This document shows positions 37,111 through 45,525 of a stretch of DNA of 64,000 nt, piece after piece; position 1 is the stretch's first letter; each line of letters starts with the position of its first letter. A model generated the notes under the pieces. It was not told where the DNA came from, did no database searches, and saw nothing but the letters and a program-made list of their open reading frames with translations. The translations under genes were made by a program, and so were the position numbers. Source of the DNA: Reichenbachiella ulvae (GTDB lineage: Bacteria > Bacteroidota > Bacteroidia > Cytophagales > Cyclobacteriaceae). Location: positions 5,243,501-5,307,500 of the forward strand of contig NZ_JAOYOD010000001.1 of assembly GCF_025833875.1 (NCBI RefSeq). The letters run 5' to 3'.

Positions 37111-39531
37111 ATGATGAGAAAAGCAATAGGTCTGGTTTTTATTCTTTGGATATCTACTCATTTGGCCTTTGGTCAAGTTCATAATTATGAGTGGCCGAGT
37201 TCAATACCAAAATCAGATTTTTATGAAATTAAGGTAATACAAGGTGGGAAAGTTTATGATATCCACCCACATTTATCTACCCCAAATGACGAGGATGAAT
37301 TGATCACACCGACAGATCGGTCTCCTGACAATGGAATAGCTAATTATTTACTCGATCGAAGTATGACCTTTGGAACTTTTGCCTTTGAAGGAGAGGTTTG
37401 GATCGAAGTAACAAAGAAGTTTGGTTCTCCCGCTAGACGAGTAGAGATTGCTCCAAAGGCTTTTGGTATAAACCCCACATATTTTGATGGTTATCGAGTA
37501 CGATTCAAAATATCTCATGATATGAGTGAAATAGCGAAGTATATCAGCGTAGATTTTGTTTCTCCTGATAATAGAGATGAGGCAGCATCTAATCCGCAAG
37601 GTGAACATATTCTCAATAGTCTCATGATTCTTGCTGATAAGCCTGAGACCAATGTACCAGACCCTTTAAGTCCAAGTGTTGCTGTGTTTGGAGAGGATGA
37701 TAATTTAGAAGATGCTAATGTAATCTACTTTCGAAAGGGTGATTATCGTTTGATTGATTATTACCATTCAGTTTTTGGCCAAGAGGGGCAAATGCCTTAC
37801 ACGAAAAACGGCCAGATTATCTATCTGGAACCAGGGGCATTTGTTCGTGGTGCCTTTCACGGGCATGGATATGATCAAATCAAATTGAGGGGCAGAGGAA
37901 TAATTACTGGCCAGAATTATAGCTTCCACTGGTTCAGAGACGAAAATGACAAGAAAGATCCTTTTATCAATTTTATTGGCTGTGAGGATGTAGAGATAGA
38001 AGGTGTAATCGTAGAGAACCCTACACACCACACTATACCTTCGAGCAAGCGTACTAGTATCAAAAATTTGAAAATTATTGGTTGGTCGTACAATCAAGAT
38101 GGTATACGTCCTGGTGGCGATAGTGTGGCAGATCAGATTTTTATCAAGACCAATGATGATTATGACTATGCGAGAGATCCTCATGTGGTGAAAAATTCAG
38201 TTTTCTGGCCCACACACAATGGAGCAGTGGGGATGTTAGGGTGGAATGATTTGGGGAGTGGTTATGCTGAGTATATAAATAATGCCTATATCAACAGTGA
38301 AACACGAAACGTTAACAACAATACTGGAATCATAGGTTCACAAGCCAAAGATGGGATGAAACTAAGAGAAAATTACCTCTCAGACCTCTACATAGAAGAC
38401 GAACATGCCTATCTGGTGAACGCTACCTATACACTCAAGGACGAATTGAACCCAGGATATCTTAACGATTTTACTTTTAGGAATATAACCACGGAATACC
38501 CGTTTCAGTTTACCAATGGCGTGACTGCCTTGCAGCGAATGAATGGCTTGACTGATAATTGGTTGTCAGGATGGACTTTCACTAATTTGATTGTTGATGG
38601 TGTATTGGTGACCTTCGATAATCACTCGGACTATTTCAATATAAACCTAGAAGGGACAAACGGAATTAATGAGGATGCTGATAATTTTGTTCAAAATGTT
38701 ACTTTCGACACTGAGGGAGACTTGTTTCAACTGTCTTCGTCTGTGGGTGTTGGTGGGCAAATTCATCCTTCAGGTTTGGATGGAGAGATAACCTGTATCG
38801 GCGAGAGAGATCAATCCGTGACAGTAGTTCCAGATGAAGGTTTTAGAATTAAGCGAATAGTTGTGGATGGAGTGGAGCAATTCTTATATGGAACATCATC
38901 TTCAAGTGATCGTTCTCAAGTTATCTATTTTCAGGATGTGACAGATAATCATTCTTTTGCGGTGGAGTTTGAAGAAGGTGATGATTATTTTGGCCCTTCG
39001 GGTGGGGTAAGTGATCTGAAAGGAGTGTCTGAGCAAGGAGTGATTCATCTGTCGTGGTTTGATAACTCGAATCAAGAGTCTGAAATAAAGGTGTGGCGCA
39101 AAGAAGATGCTGGTGAATATATAGAAATTGCCAGCTTAGCCCCTGATGCGATGAGTTACATGGATATTGAAACCGACGCGGGAAAAAGCTACACATACTA
39201 TGTTGAATCCTTCGATGTAGACGCTTCTTTGGGTTCTACTGAGCCTTTGACTATAGAATCTGTGGTATTAAGGACAGATTGGGACAATGAACTGTCTGTA
39301 GTTGTTTATCCAAACCCCGTACAATCAGGTTCGCAATTACATTTGATAGTTGAGGGATCTAATCAGCTCAATACGTATGAATTGATTGATATAGATGGTA
39401 GAATTTTGAGCAAAGGAGTGCTGAAGGGTAAATCAACTGTGCTAGACATTGATCTTCGACCTGGATTAAATATTCTTAAACTCTACACTGAGGACGGTAA
39501 TATCATAAGCAAGAAACTTTGGGTAGAATAG
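37111..39531 (+). CDS. Secreted beta-helix glycoside hydrolase (GH49/GH28-like) with FN3 and T9SS domain
   Basis: An 806-residue protein with signal peptide about 1-21 (THLAFGQ). The N-terminal beta-sandwich (about 22-175) opens VHNYEWPSSIPKSDFYEIKV and looks like the N-terminal domain of GH49-type enzymes. The parallel beta-helix (about 185-540) has the fingerprint NQDGIRPGGD (about 327-336), TNDDYDYARD (about 346-355), HNGAVGMLGW (about 369-378). An InlB-like module (about 548-625), an FN3 domain (about 632-715; GVIHLSWFDNSNQESEIKVWRK) and a type IX secretion C-terminal domain (about 730-806) follow. The closest relative in the window is the protein at 45526. Clan-level assignment is fair; the EC activity is not known. 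Confidence 0.82.
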   Translation: MMRKAIGLVFILWISTHLAFGQVHNYEWPSSIPKSDFYEIKVIQGGKVYDIHPHLSTPNDEDELITPTDRSPDNGIANYLLDRSMTFGTFAFEGEVWIEVTKKFGSPARRVEIAPKAFGINPTYFDGYRVRFKISHDMSEIAKYISVDFVSPDNRDEAASNPQGEHILNSLMILADKPETNVPDPLSPSVAVFGEDDNLEDANVIYFRKGDYRLIDYYHSVFGQEGQMPYTKNGQIIYLEPGAFVRGAFHGHGYDQIKLRGRGIITGQNYSFHWFRDENDKKDPFINFIGCEDVEIEGVIVENPTHHTIPSSKRTSIKNLKIIGWSYNQDGIRPGGDSVADQIFIKTNDDYDYARDPHVVKNSVFWPTHNGAVGMLGWNDLGSGYAEYINNAYINSETRNVNNNTGIIGSQAKDGMKLRENYLSDLYIEDEHAYLVNATYTLKDELNPGYLNDFTFRNITTEYPFQFTNGVTALQRMNGLTDNWLSGWTFTNLIVDGVLVTFDNHSDYFNINLEGTNGINEDADNFVQNVTFDTEGDLFQLSSSVGVGGQIHPSGLDGEITCIGERDQSVTVVPDEGFRIKRIVVDGVEQFLYGTSSSSDRSQVIYFQDVTDNHSFAVEFEEGDDYFGPSGGVSDLKGVSEQGVIHLSWFDNSNQESEIKVWRKEDAGEYIEIASLAPDAMSYMDIETDAGKSYTYYVESFDVDASLGSTEPLTIESVVLRTDWDNELSVVVYPNPVQSGSQLHLIVEGSNQLNTYELIDIDGRILSKGVLKGKSTVLDIDLRPGLNILKLYTEDGNIISKKLWVE

Positions 39532-39548
39532 TCTTAATTGAAAACCAC

Positions 39549-39585
39549 AAAAAAGGGATGAACACCAATTGTTCATCCCTTTTTT
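39549..39585. terminator. Bidirectional terminator between beta-helix and GH43 genes
   Basis: AAAAAAGGGATGAACA (39549-39564) pairs perfectly with TGTTCATCCCTTTTTT (39570-39585), five-base loop, T run on either strand. Confidence 0.95.
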
Positions 39586-39604
39586 TATTCTTTTCGATTA
39601 TTAG

Positions 39605-40795
39605 TTACCACTCTATTGATTGCTCGGTGTAAGTTGGTCCATCAGATTGTACATTACCTTGTTTGTCAAACCATATAGGATCGATGACTAGCATCGGTTG
39701 CTGACCTTCTACGATACCGTGACAGGACAACCACCTGCGTCCATCAGGTCCGGTGAATATTTCGTTATGTCCCACTGCTACAAATGGAGTGTTGGGATCT
39801 CCGGTAAAATCAAGGCCGTTTTTCTCACAAGTGGCTTTGCTTTGAGCACCATAAAATGGGTTTTTTTCATACTTCGTCCACGGTCCTGTGATTTGGTCTG
39901 CTGTCGCATAGCCAATCTCATAGCCACGAGTCCAGCTGGAGTAGAAGAGGTAATATTTGTCCTTTTCTTTGATCACATAGGCTCCTTCTATACCGATGGC
40001 GTCCCAGTCGTAGTATTTGGCGACTTTTGGTCTGAGAGCTGTACCATCATAGTTGGCTTCCATCACGATTTCTCCAGTATCATCTTTTTCATAATCCACC
40101 TGAGCGGGTTGAATCGCAGAAGTTGGTTCTGATAAGAATGTGGCAGTCTCTAAATCAATCTGAGCAAAGCCAATCCCAAATTCACGGCCTCTATTCCAAA
40201 AAGCATATACTTTTTGGTCATCATCTTCGAAGAAGGTCAGATCATTTCCATTGCAAAGTGGTTTGTCTTCTGTCACCATCGTGTATGGCCCCTCGATTTG
40301 ATCCGCTACCGCATATCCAGGATGCTGCCCTTTGTAGCCCATCTCATCATTTCGGGCATTGAAAAGTGCGTAATACTTTCCTCCGATTTTCTGAATCTCC
40401 GGTGCCCAGAACCTACGGTAGTACCATTTGTCAGGACCACCTTGTTTGACGATATAATCCACAAACTCCCAGTTGAGCAGGTCTTTGGATTTATATAATG
40501 CGACTCCTTTGTTGAGGTTTCCGTCTTTTTCTTGTCTAAGCCAGTGAGGATAGGAAGTTCCGGTCATATACCACCAGTCTCCATCGCGCAGTACCTGGCA
40601 GTCACGCAGGCCATTGGGATCAATACCAGAAGAAATTGGATTTTGATAGCTGAATGTATTTGTGCTTTCAATCTTGTTCTTTTTAGGATTTGAGCAGGCG
40701 CTGAGTCCAATCAAAGCACCTAAAATTAATATTAAATTTTTAGTCATCACGCATGTATTATTTTGAGTGCTCAATTTATTAGTTGCCCACTTCAA
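39605..40795 (-). CDS. GH43-type glycoside hydrolase, lipoprotein
   Basis: A 396-residue reading frame. The better start is Met17 (base 40747), which gives a clean signal peptide TKNLILILGALIGLSAC with a lipobox. The five-bladed propeller has PNGLRDCQVLRDGDWWYMTGTSYP (base Asp), FWAPEIQKIGGKYYALFNAR, and NGNDLTFFEDDDQKVYAFW (second Asp). IGIEGAYVIKEKDKYYLFYSSWTRGYEIGYA holds the acid Glu in EGAY. The triad appears intact. Likely an exo-acting arabinofuranosidase, xylosidase or galactosidase. It is transcribed leftward, divergent from the GH43 at 41128, across a regulatory gap that holds a nested inverted repeat. Confidence 0.88.
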   Translation of the reverse strand: MKWATNKLSTQNNTCVMTKNLILILGALIGLSACSNPKKNKIESTNTFSYQNPISSGIDPNGLRDCQVLRDGDWWYMTGTSYPHWLRQEKDGNLNKGVALYKSKDLLNWEFVDYIVKQGGPDKWYYRRFWAPEIQKIGGKYYALFNARNDEMGYKGQHPGYAVADQIEGPYTMVTEDKPLCNGNDLTFFEDDDQKVYAFWNRGREFGIGFAQIDLETATFLSEPTSAIQPAQVDYEKDDTGEIVMEANYDGTALRPKVAKYYDWDAIGIEGAYVIKEKDKYYLFYSSWTRGYEIGYATADQITGPWTKYEKNPFYGAQSKATCEKNGLDFTGDPNTPFVAVGHNEIFTGPDGRRWLSCHGIVEGQQPMLVIDPIWFDKQGNVQSDGPTYTEQSIEW

Positions 40796-40817
40796 TGCCT
40801 ATTAAGGTGAATTCTTA

Positions 40818-40876
40818 TGGACATTTCGATCAAACAACTGATTAAATGAGCAAAATTGGATTTGCTCATATGTCCA
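40818..40876. promoter_or_regulatory. Nested inverted repeats in divergent GH43 promoter region
   Basis: Inner perfect palindrome ATGAGCAAA / TTTGCTCAT (40846-40854 and 40861-40869, six-base loop), framed by TGGACAT (40818-40824) and ATGTCCA (40870-40876). It lies in the 332-bp gap between divergent GH43 genes, closer to the leftward one. Candidate operator. Confidence 0.45.
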
Positions 40877-41127
40877 CACGTTTTGCTTATTGGTTTAAAC
40901 CTTCTATTGGTATTTAGTTCCTCAGCTTGCTTTGTCTAGCTTTAATTTCTGAATTACTAAAGATTATGGTGGAAAATAAGTTTCATTGGTTTATCCCCTC
41001 TTGATAAGTGGTTAAAATCCATGGATATACTGACCTAAATCAAGAATTGATAAGGAATTAAATAATAAATGGGAAGCATGGGCACACGAGAATCATGTAT
41101 TTCCAAAAAAGTTAGATAAGTAGCATT

Positions 41128-42609
41128 ATGAAGATGAAAGTGAGTATAGGGCTATTGCTGATGGCTATGTCCATTCAGGTTTTTGCACAAAAAGAGAATA
41201 GTAATACTGAACCATATCCATTCGGTAATCCTGTGATCAAGCACATGTACACAGCAGATGCATCACCACATGTGATGCCTGATGGTCGTGTGTGGATGGT
41301 CACTTCCGTGGATCTGGATGAGGGTGGTGGATACAGCACCATGCATAGTTATCACACCTTTAGTTCGGCTGATATGCGCAACTGGACGGATCATGGAGAG
41401 GTTTTTAGTATAGAAGATATAGCACCAAATGAGAATCCGAAGGTGGATGACTATGCCCTATGGGCTCCCGATATGGTTTATCGCAATGGAAAGTACTATC
41501 TCTACTATCCTGTGCACATCCGTCATCGTCAGGATTTGCAAGACAATGGCAGACCAAAAGTGACTACTTACATCGCAGTGGCAGTGAGTAATTCCCCTGA
41601 CCAAAAATTCACAGTGCTCAAGGACAAGATCGAAGGCACGCGCGGAATTGATCCATCTATCTTCGTAGATGACGATGATGAAGTTTATCTCTACTGGGGC
41701 AGCCACTGGGTAGCCAAGCTCAAAGACAATATGTTCGAATTAGCCACCGAGCCCGTAAAGTTGGAATACGGGGAGAAAAACTTCATGGAAGCACCCTGGA
41801 TGCACAAGAGGAAAGGAAAGTACTATTTCAACTATCACACGAAGTATGGTAAGCCCGTATCAAAGGAGAATCCAGATAATATAGACAGAGAAAAATCCCG
41901 ATTGGACTACAGCTGGGGTGATAGCCCGATGGGGCCGTTGAGCTATGGCGGGATACTGAACTATGAATTAGGCTATGGTGTGAATGAGGGACCTAAATAC
42001 ATGGACTATGACTATGTTCCCTGGAGACTCACTCAATCCAATCATGGAGGAGTGGTAACCTATCATGGTAAGGACTATTTGTTTTATCATACCTCAGCAC
42101 TTTCTTCTTGGAGACAAGATTGCTTCGTTGAAGAAGGCACTTGGACACAGCGCTCTGTCTGCGTCGATGAAATCCGCTACAACGAAGACGGTTCGGTCAG
42201 ACCTGTCCAGCAGACTGTATCTGGCGTAGTACCTGTGAAAGTCGATCAACCATTTGAAATCAAAGTTGATTTGACCAAAGCCGAGATATCAGGAGCAAAA
42301 TTGAAAGGACAGGAGCTCTCGATTACTAAAAATGCGACAACTATCAAATTGAAGGATGTGGATTTTGGATCGGGATATTACTACTTCGATCTGACACATC
42401 AAGTGAAAGAGGGGGTTAAGGTTTCCATTCGTTTAGACGATGTCCAATCAGGCTATACAGTGGGAACGATCATACTTTCAGAACTTGAGAATACCACCAT
42501 GCTGAGGGAAGCAGAAGGTAAGCATGATGTATATATCACCATCGAAGGGGCCAAGAAAGAGACGCTAAGCGACCTCAGGTTTTTTGCCGGCGCACCGCAG
42601 AAATTATAA
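41128..42609 (+). CDS. GH43-type glycoside hydrolase with C-terminal CBM6-like domain
   Basis: A 493-residue secreted protein, signal peptide about 1-21 (SIQVFAQ). Propeller domain (about 28-340): MYTADASPHVMPDGRVWMVTS (base Asp), LWAPDMVYRNGKYYLYYPV, RGIDPSIFVDDDDEVYLYWGS (second Asp) and FMEAPWMHKRKGKYYFNYHT (acid Glu), so the catalytic set is intact. The C-terminal beta-sandwich (about 365-493) resembles the accessory domain of GH43/GH127-type enzymes or CBM6 (FDLTHQVKEGVKVSIRLDDVQSG). It heads a rightward operon with GH2 (12-base gap), another GH43-type gene and a beta-helix gene. Confidence 0.9.
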   Translation: MKMKVSIGLLLMAMSIQVFAQKENSNTEPYPFGNPVIKHMYTADASPHVMPDGRVWMVTSVDLDEGGGYSTMHSYHTFSSADMRNWTDHGEVFSIEDIAPNENPKVDDYALWAPDMVYRNGKYYLYYPVHIRHRQDLQDNGRPKVTTYIAVAVSNSPDQKFTVLKDKIEGTRGIDPSIFVDDDDEVYLYWGSHWVAKLKDNMFELATEPVKLEYGEKNFMEAPWMHKRKGKYYFNYHTKYGKPVSKENPDNIDREKSRLDYSWGDSPMGPLSYGGILNYELGYGVNEGPKYMDYDYVPWRLTQSNHGGVVTYHGKDYLFYHTSALSSWRQDCFVEEGTWTQRSVCVDEIRYNEDGSVRPVQQTVSGVVPVKVDQPFEIKVDLTKAEISGAKLKGQELSITKNATTIKLKDVDFGSGYYYFDLTHQVKEGVKVSIRLDDVQSGYTVGTIILSELENTTMLREAEGKHDVYITIEGAKKETLSDLRFFAGAPQKL

Positions 42610-42621
42610 TCAGCTTGAAAG

Positions 42622-44448
42622 ATGAAAAGACTAAATATATTATTGATCCTTTGTCTGATATCAGTCACTGGATTTGGACAGAAGTGGCAGATGGCCGATG
42701 CGCCATTGGTCACTTCATGGGCTGAGGATGTCGATTCCAAAAATCCATTACCAGAGTATCCTCGTCCGATCATGGAGCGAGAGGCCTGGCAAAATCTCAA
42801 TGGTCTTTGGGAGTTTCAAGAAGCAAATGAAACCGATCGCATCCCATATGATCAAAATCTTTCGGAGACCATTTTGGTTCCTTACCCCTGGGAGTCTGCA
42901 CTATCAGGTATCAGACGTCAACTGGAATCACAGCGTGCCTGGTACAGAAGAACTTTTAGTGTTCCCGAAAAATGGAAAGGGCAAAGAGTTCTAATGCACT
43001 TTGGCGCAGTGGATTGGGAAGCTACGGTCTATATCAATGGACGATTTGTTGGTACTCATCAGGGAGGTTTTGATGCTTTTTACTTCGATATCACGGCCGC
43101 TTTGGAGGATGGTGAGCAAGAGGTGATCGTGCAAGTATTCGATCCGGGAACAGACGAAGCTGTTACAGTTGGAAAGCAGAATAATCAGCGATTCGACGAT
43201 CCACAACGTTATGCATACTCGCCTGCATCAGGGATCTGGCAGACGGTTTGGCTTGAGGCTGTGCCGCAAATTTACATTGAGGATATTCACACGACTCCTG
43301 ATGTCGAAAGTGAGATGATAGAGGTGACTGTCAATGCTTCCTCTCAGATAGATGATGGAGCCATGGCTAAAATTACCGTTTTGGATGGAGATAAAGAGAT
43401 CGGTAGTAGTCTGGGCAAATTGAACTTGCCATTTTATGTCTCTGTACCTGATCCTAAGCTATGGTCTCCAGATAGTCCTTTTCTCTATGATGTGAAAATT
43501 GAATTGATTAGAGAAGAAAAATCCATTGATGAAGTAAAGAGCTATGTGGGGATGCGCAAGATCAGTATGTCAAAATTCATGAACATGCAGCGCATTATGC
43601 TCAATGATGAGTTTGTTTTTCAGATGGGACCATTGGATCAGGGCTATTGGCCTGATGGCATCTATACTGCGCCTACAGATGAAGCTTTGAAATGGGATAT
43701 CGAAAAGACGAAGGAGTTTGGATACAACATGATCCGTAAGCACATCAAAGTAGAGCCACAGCGCTGGTACTACTGGTGCGATAAGATGGGCATACTGGTT
43801 TGGCAAGATATGCCAAGCACATTCAAGAAGCGTAGTGAGCAAGACAAGGAAATCTTCGAATTGGAGCTTCAGCGAATGATCAAGACCCATTGGAATCACC
43901 CCTCAATCATCAATTGGGTGGTGTTCAATGAGCACTGGGGTGCTTATGATGTGGTGCGCAATACCGAGAATGTGATGAAGCTGGATCCAACGCGACTCGT
44001 AACTGGTAATAGTGGAATTGATGCCGGAAAGCCTGACGTGGATTATGTAGTTGGGCACATCAAGGATAATCATAGCTATCGTCCGCCATCTGTCCCTTTC
44101 GGCAATGACCTAAGAGCGGTAGTGAATGGTGAGTATGGTGCTATCGGTTACAAAATCAAAGGTCACATCTGGGATACAGATGGACCCTGGGTACATCACA
44201 ACTATGAAGGGAAAGAGGCTGCTACTATGGAGTACGAACGATTTATTGATATGATCCTGGAATTTCAGGAGGAAGGCCTGAGTGCCGCGGTTTATACCCA
44301 ATGGACAGATGTCGAAAACGAAATGAATGGGATTTATACCTATGACCGCAAGGAGATTAAACTTGACAAGGAAAGAGTAACTAAGGCCAATCAATCTACT
44401 TATACCAAAGACAGAATGAAAGAAAAATATGTTGGAGATGAGAAATAG
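42622..44448 (+). CDS. GH2 family glycoside hydrolase (beta-galactosidase-like)
   Basis: A 608-residue secreted enzyme, signal peptide about 1-20 (SVTGFGQ). GH2 order: sugar-binding jelly roll (about 45-215; MEREAWQNLNGLWEFQ, WYRRTFSVPEKWKGQRVLMHFGAVDW), immunoglobulin-like domain (about 220-315), and TIM barrel (about 320-600) with FGYNMIRKHIKVEPQRWYYWCDKMGILVWQDMP. The acid/base is Glu437 in WVVFNEHW and the nucleophile is Glu504 in VNGEYGA. It is short for the family, with no C-terminal extra domains. Probable beta-galactosidase or a related exo-enzyme; the sugar specificity cannot be read. It follows the GH43 gene and overlaps the next GH43-type gene by 20 bases. Confidence 0.9.
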   Translation: MKRLNILLILCLISVTGFGQKWQMADAPLVTSWAEDVDSKNPLPEYPRPIMEREAWQNLNGLWEFQEANETDRIPYDQNLSETILVPYPWESALSGIRRQLESQRAWYRRTFSVPEKWKGQRVLMHFGAVDWEATVYINGRFVGTHQGGFDAFYFDITAALEDGEQEVIVQVFDPGTDEAVTVGKQNNQRFDDPQRYAYSPASGIWQTVWLEAVPQIYIEDIHTTPDVESEMIEVTVNASSQIDDGAMAKITVLDGDKEIGSSLGKLNLPFYVSVPDPKLWSPDSPFLYDVKIELIREEKSIDEVKSYVGMRKISMSKFMNMQRIMLNDEFVFQMGPLDQGYWPDGIYTAPTDEALKWDIEKTKEFGYNMIRKHIKVEPQRWYYWCDKMGILVWQDMPSTFKKRSEQDKEIFELELQRMIKTHWNHPSIINWVVFNEHWGAYDVVRNTENVMKLDPTRLVTGNSGIDAGKPDVDYVVGHIKDNHSYRPPSVPFGNDLRAVVNGEYGAIGYKIKGHIWDTDGPWVHHNYEGKEAATMEYERFIDMILEFQEEGLSAAVYTQWTDVENEMNGIYTYDRKEIKLDKERVTKANQSTYTKDRMKEKYVGDEK

Positions 44449-45517
44449 ATTAAGAACAACTATAGGAATAATGGCTGTGTCACTGATGGCATGCCATCCC
44501 AATATTCAATCAAAGGAAAAAAAAGATGTTGAGCAGCTACCCGTTGAGGTGATGCAACACAAAAAAGCTATTCATCCAATTGATGATTGGATGAGAGATC
44601 CTTTTATCACTCTGGGTCCAGATAGTCGTTACTATATGACCATGACTCAGCAAAAGAATGAGGAAGGTGATGATTTGATGCCAGTATACGTAAGTGATGA
44701 CCTTTGGAATTGGGAGAAAATAGGATTTCCCTATTCCATCAGAAAGGCTAGCAATGCAGAGGAGTTTGAGGCAAGACTAGCTGAGAAGAACGAAGAACGT
44801 GACGACCCCATGCCTATGAGACTATGGGCACCCGAAATGCACTGGGTAGATGATCACTGGGTCTACATCCATACCTCCAATACAGGTTTAGGCAATTTGA
44901 TCCAGACAAAAGGTACAGATTTGTTTGAGCTAAAAAGCCAATGGGGGAGCAATTTTCGGCGAAAGCATGACCCTTTTTTATTTCAGGACGATGATGGAAG
45001 CAAATATCTGGTCTATAAATGCACAGAGATAGTGAAGTTGAAAGATGACCTATCAGGTACTGATGGAGAGCCTGTACAAATCGGTCCTTCGAACCGAAAA
45101 ATGGGACATGAGGGTGCATTCATTATCAAATACAAAGGAAAGTATGTGCTATTCGGTACAGCATGGTCGACTGACGAAATGCGTCATGGTACTTATAATC
45201 TATACTACTGCACATCTGACAATCTAATGGGTCCCTATGGTGAGAGGAAGTTTGCCGGTCGTTTTCTTGGACATGGTACTTTGTTTCTAGATAAGCAGGA
45301 CCGCTGGTGGTGTACGGCATTCTACAATGCCAACAAACCACCAATTAGCCCTCAGGAGGCAAAAACTGGAGACCAAAGTGACACTGCCTATACCATCAAT
45401 AAACAAGGCTTAACTCTGGTGCCTATGGAGATCAAAATGGAAAATGGTGAAGTGATCATCAGACCTAAAGATCCAGATTATGGGTACCCTGGAAAGGAAG
45501 AGGTTCAACAGTTTTAG
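44429..45517 (+). CDS. GH43-type glycoside hydrolase, lipoprotein
   Basis: A 362-residue protein whose start overlaps the GH2 stop by 20 bases; Met4 (base 44438) is an equally good start, still overlapping. Lipobox SLMAC (Cys21 from the first Met). The propeller has DDWMRDPFITLGPDSRYYMTMT (base Asp), LWAPEMHWVDDHWVYIHTSNT, KHDPFLFQDDDGSKYLVYK (second Asp) and GHEGAFIIKYKGKYVLFGTAWS (acid Glu). The triad looks intact. The overlap suggests translational coupling with GH2, so the two probably work together on the same oligosaccharide. Confidence 0.87.
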   Translation: MLEMRNRLRTTIGIMAVSLMACHPNIQSKEKKDVEQLPVEVMQHKKAIHPIDDWMRDPFITLGPDSRYYMTMTQQKNEEGDDLMPVYVSDDLWNWEKIGFPYSIRKASNAEEFEARLAEKNEERDDPMPMRLWAPEMHWVDDHWVYIHTSNTGLGNLIQTKGTDLFELKSQWGSNFRRKHDPFLFQDDDGSKYLVYKCTEIVKLKDDLSGTDGEPVQIGPSNRKMGHEGAFIIKYKGKYVLFGTAWSTDEMRHGTYNLYYCTSDNLMGPYGERKFAGRFLGHGTLFLDKQDRWWCTAFYNANKPPISPQEAKTGDQSDTAYTINKQGLTLVPMEIKMENGEVIIRPKDPDYGYPGKEEVQQF

Positions 45518-45525
45518 TAAGTATT

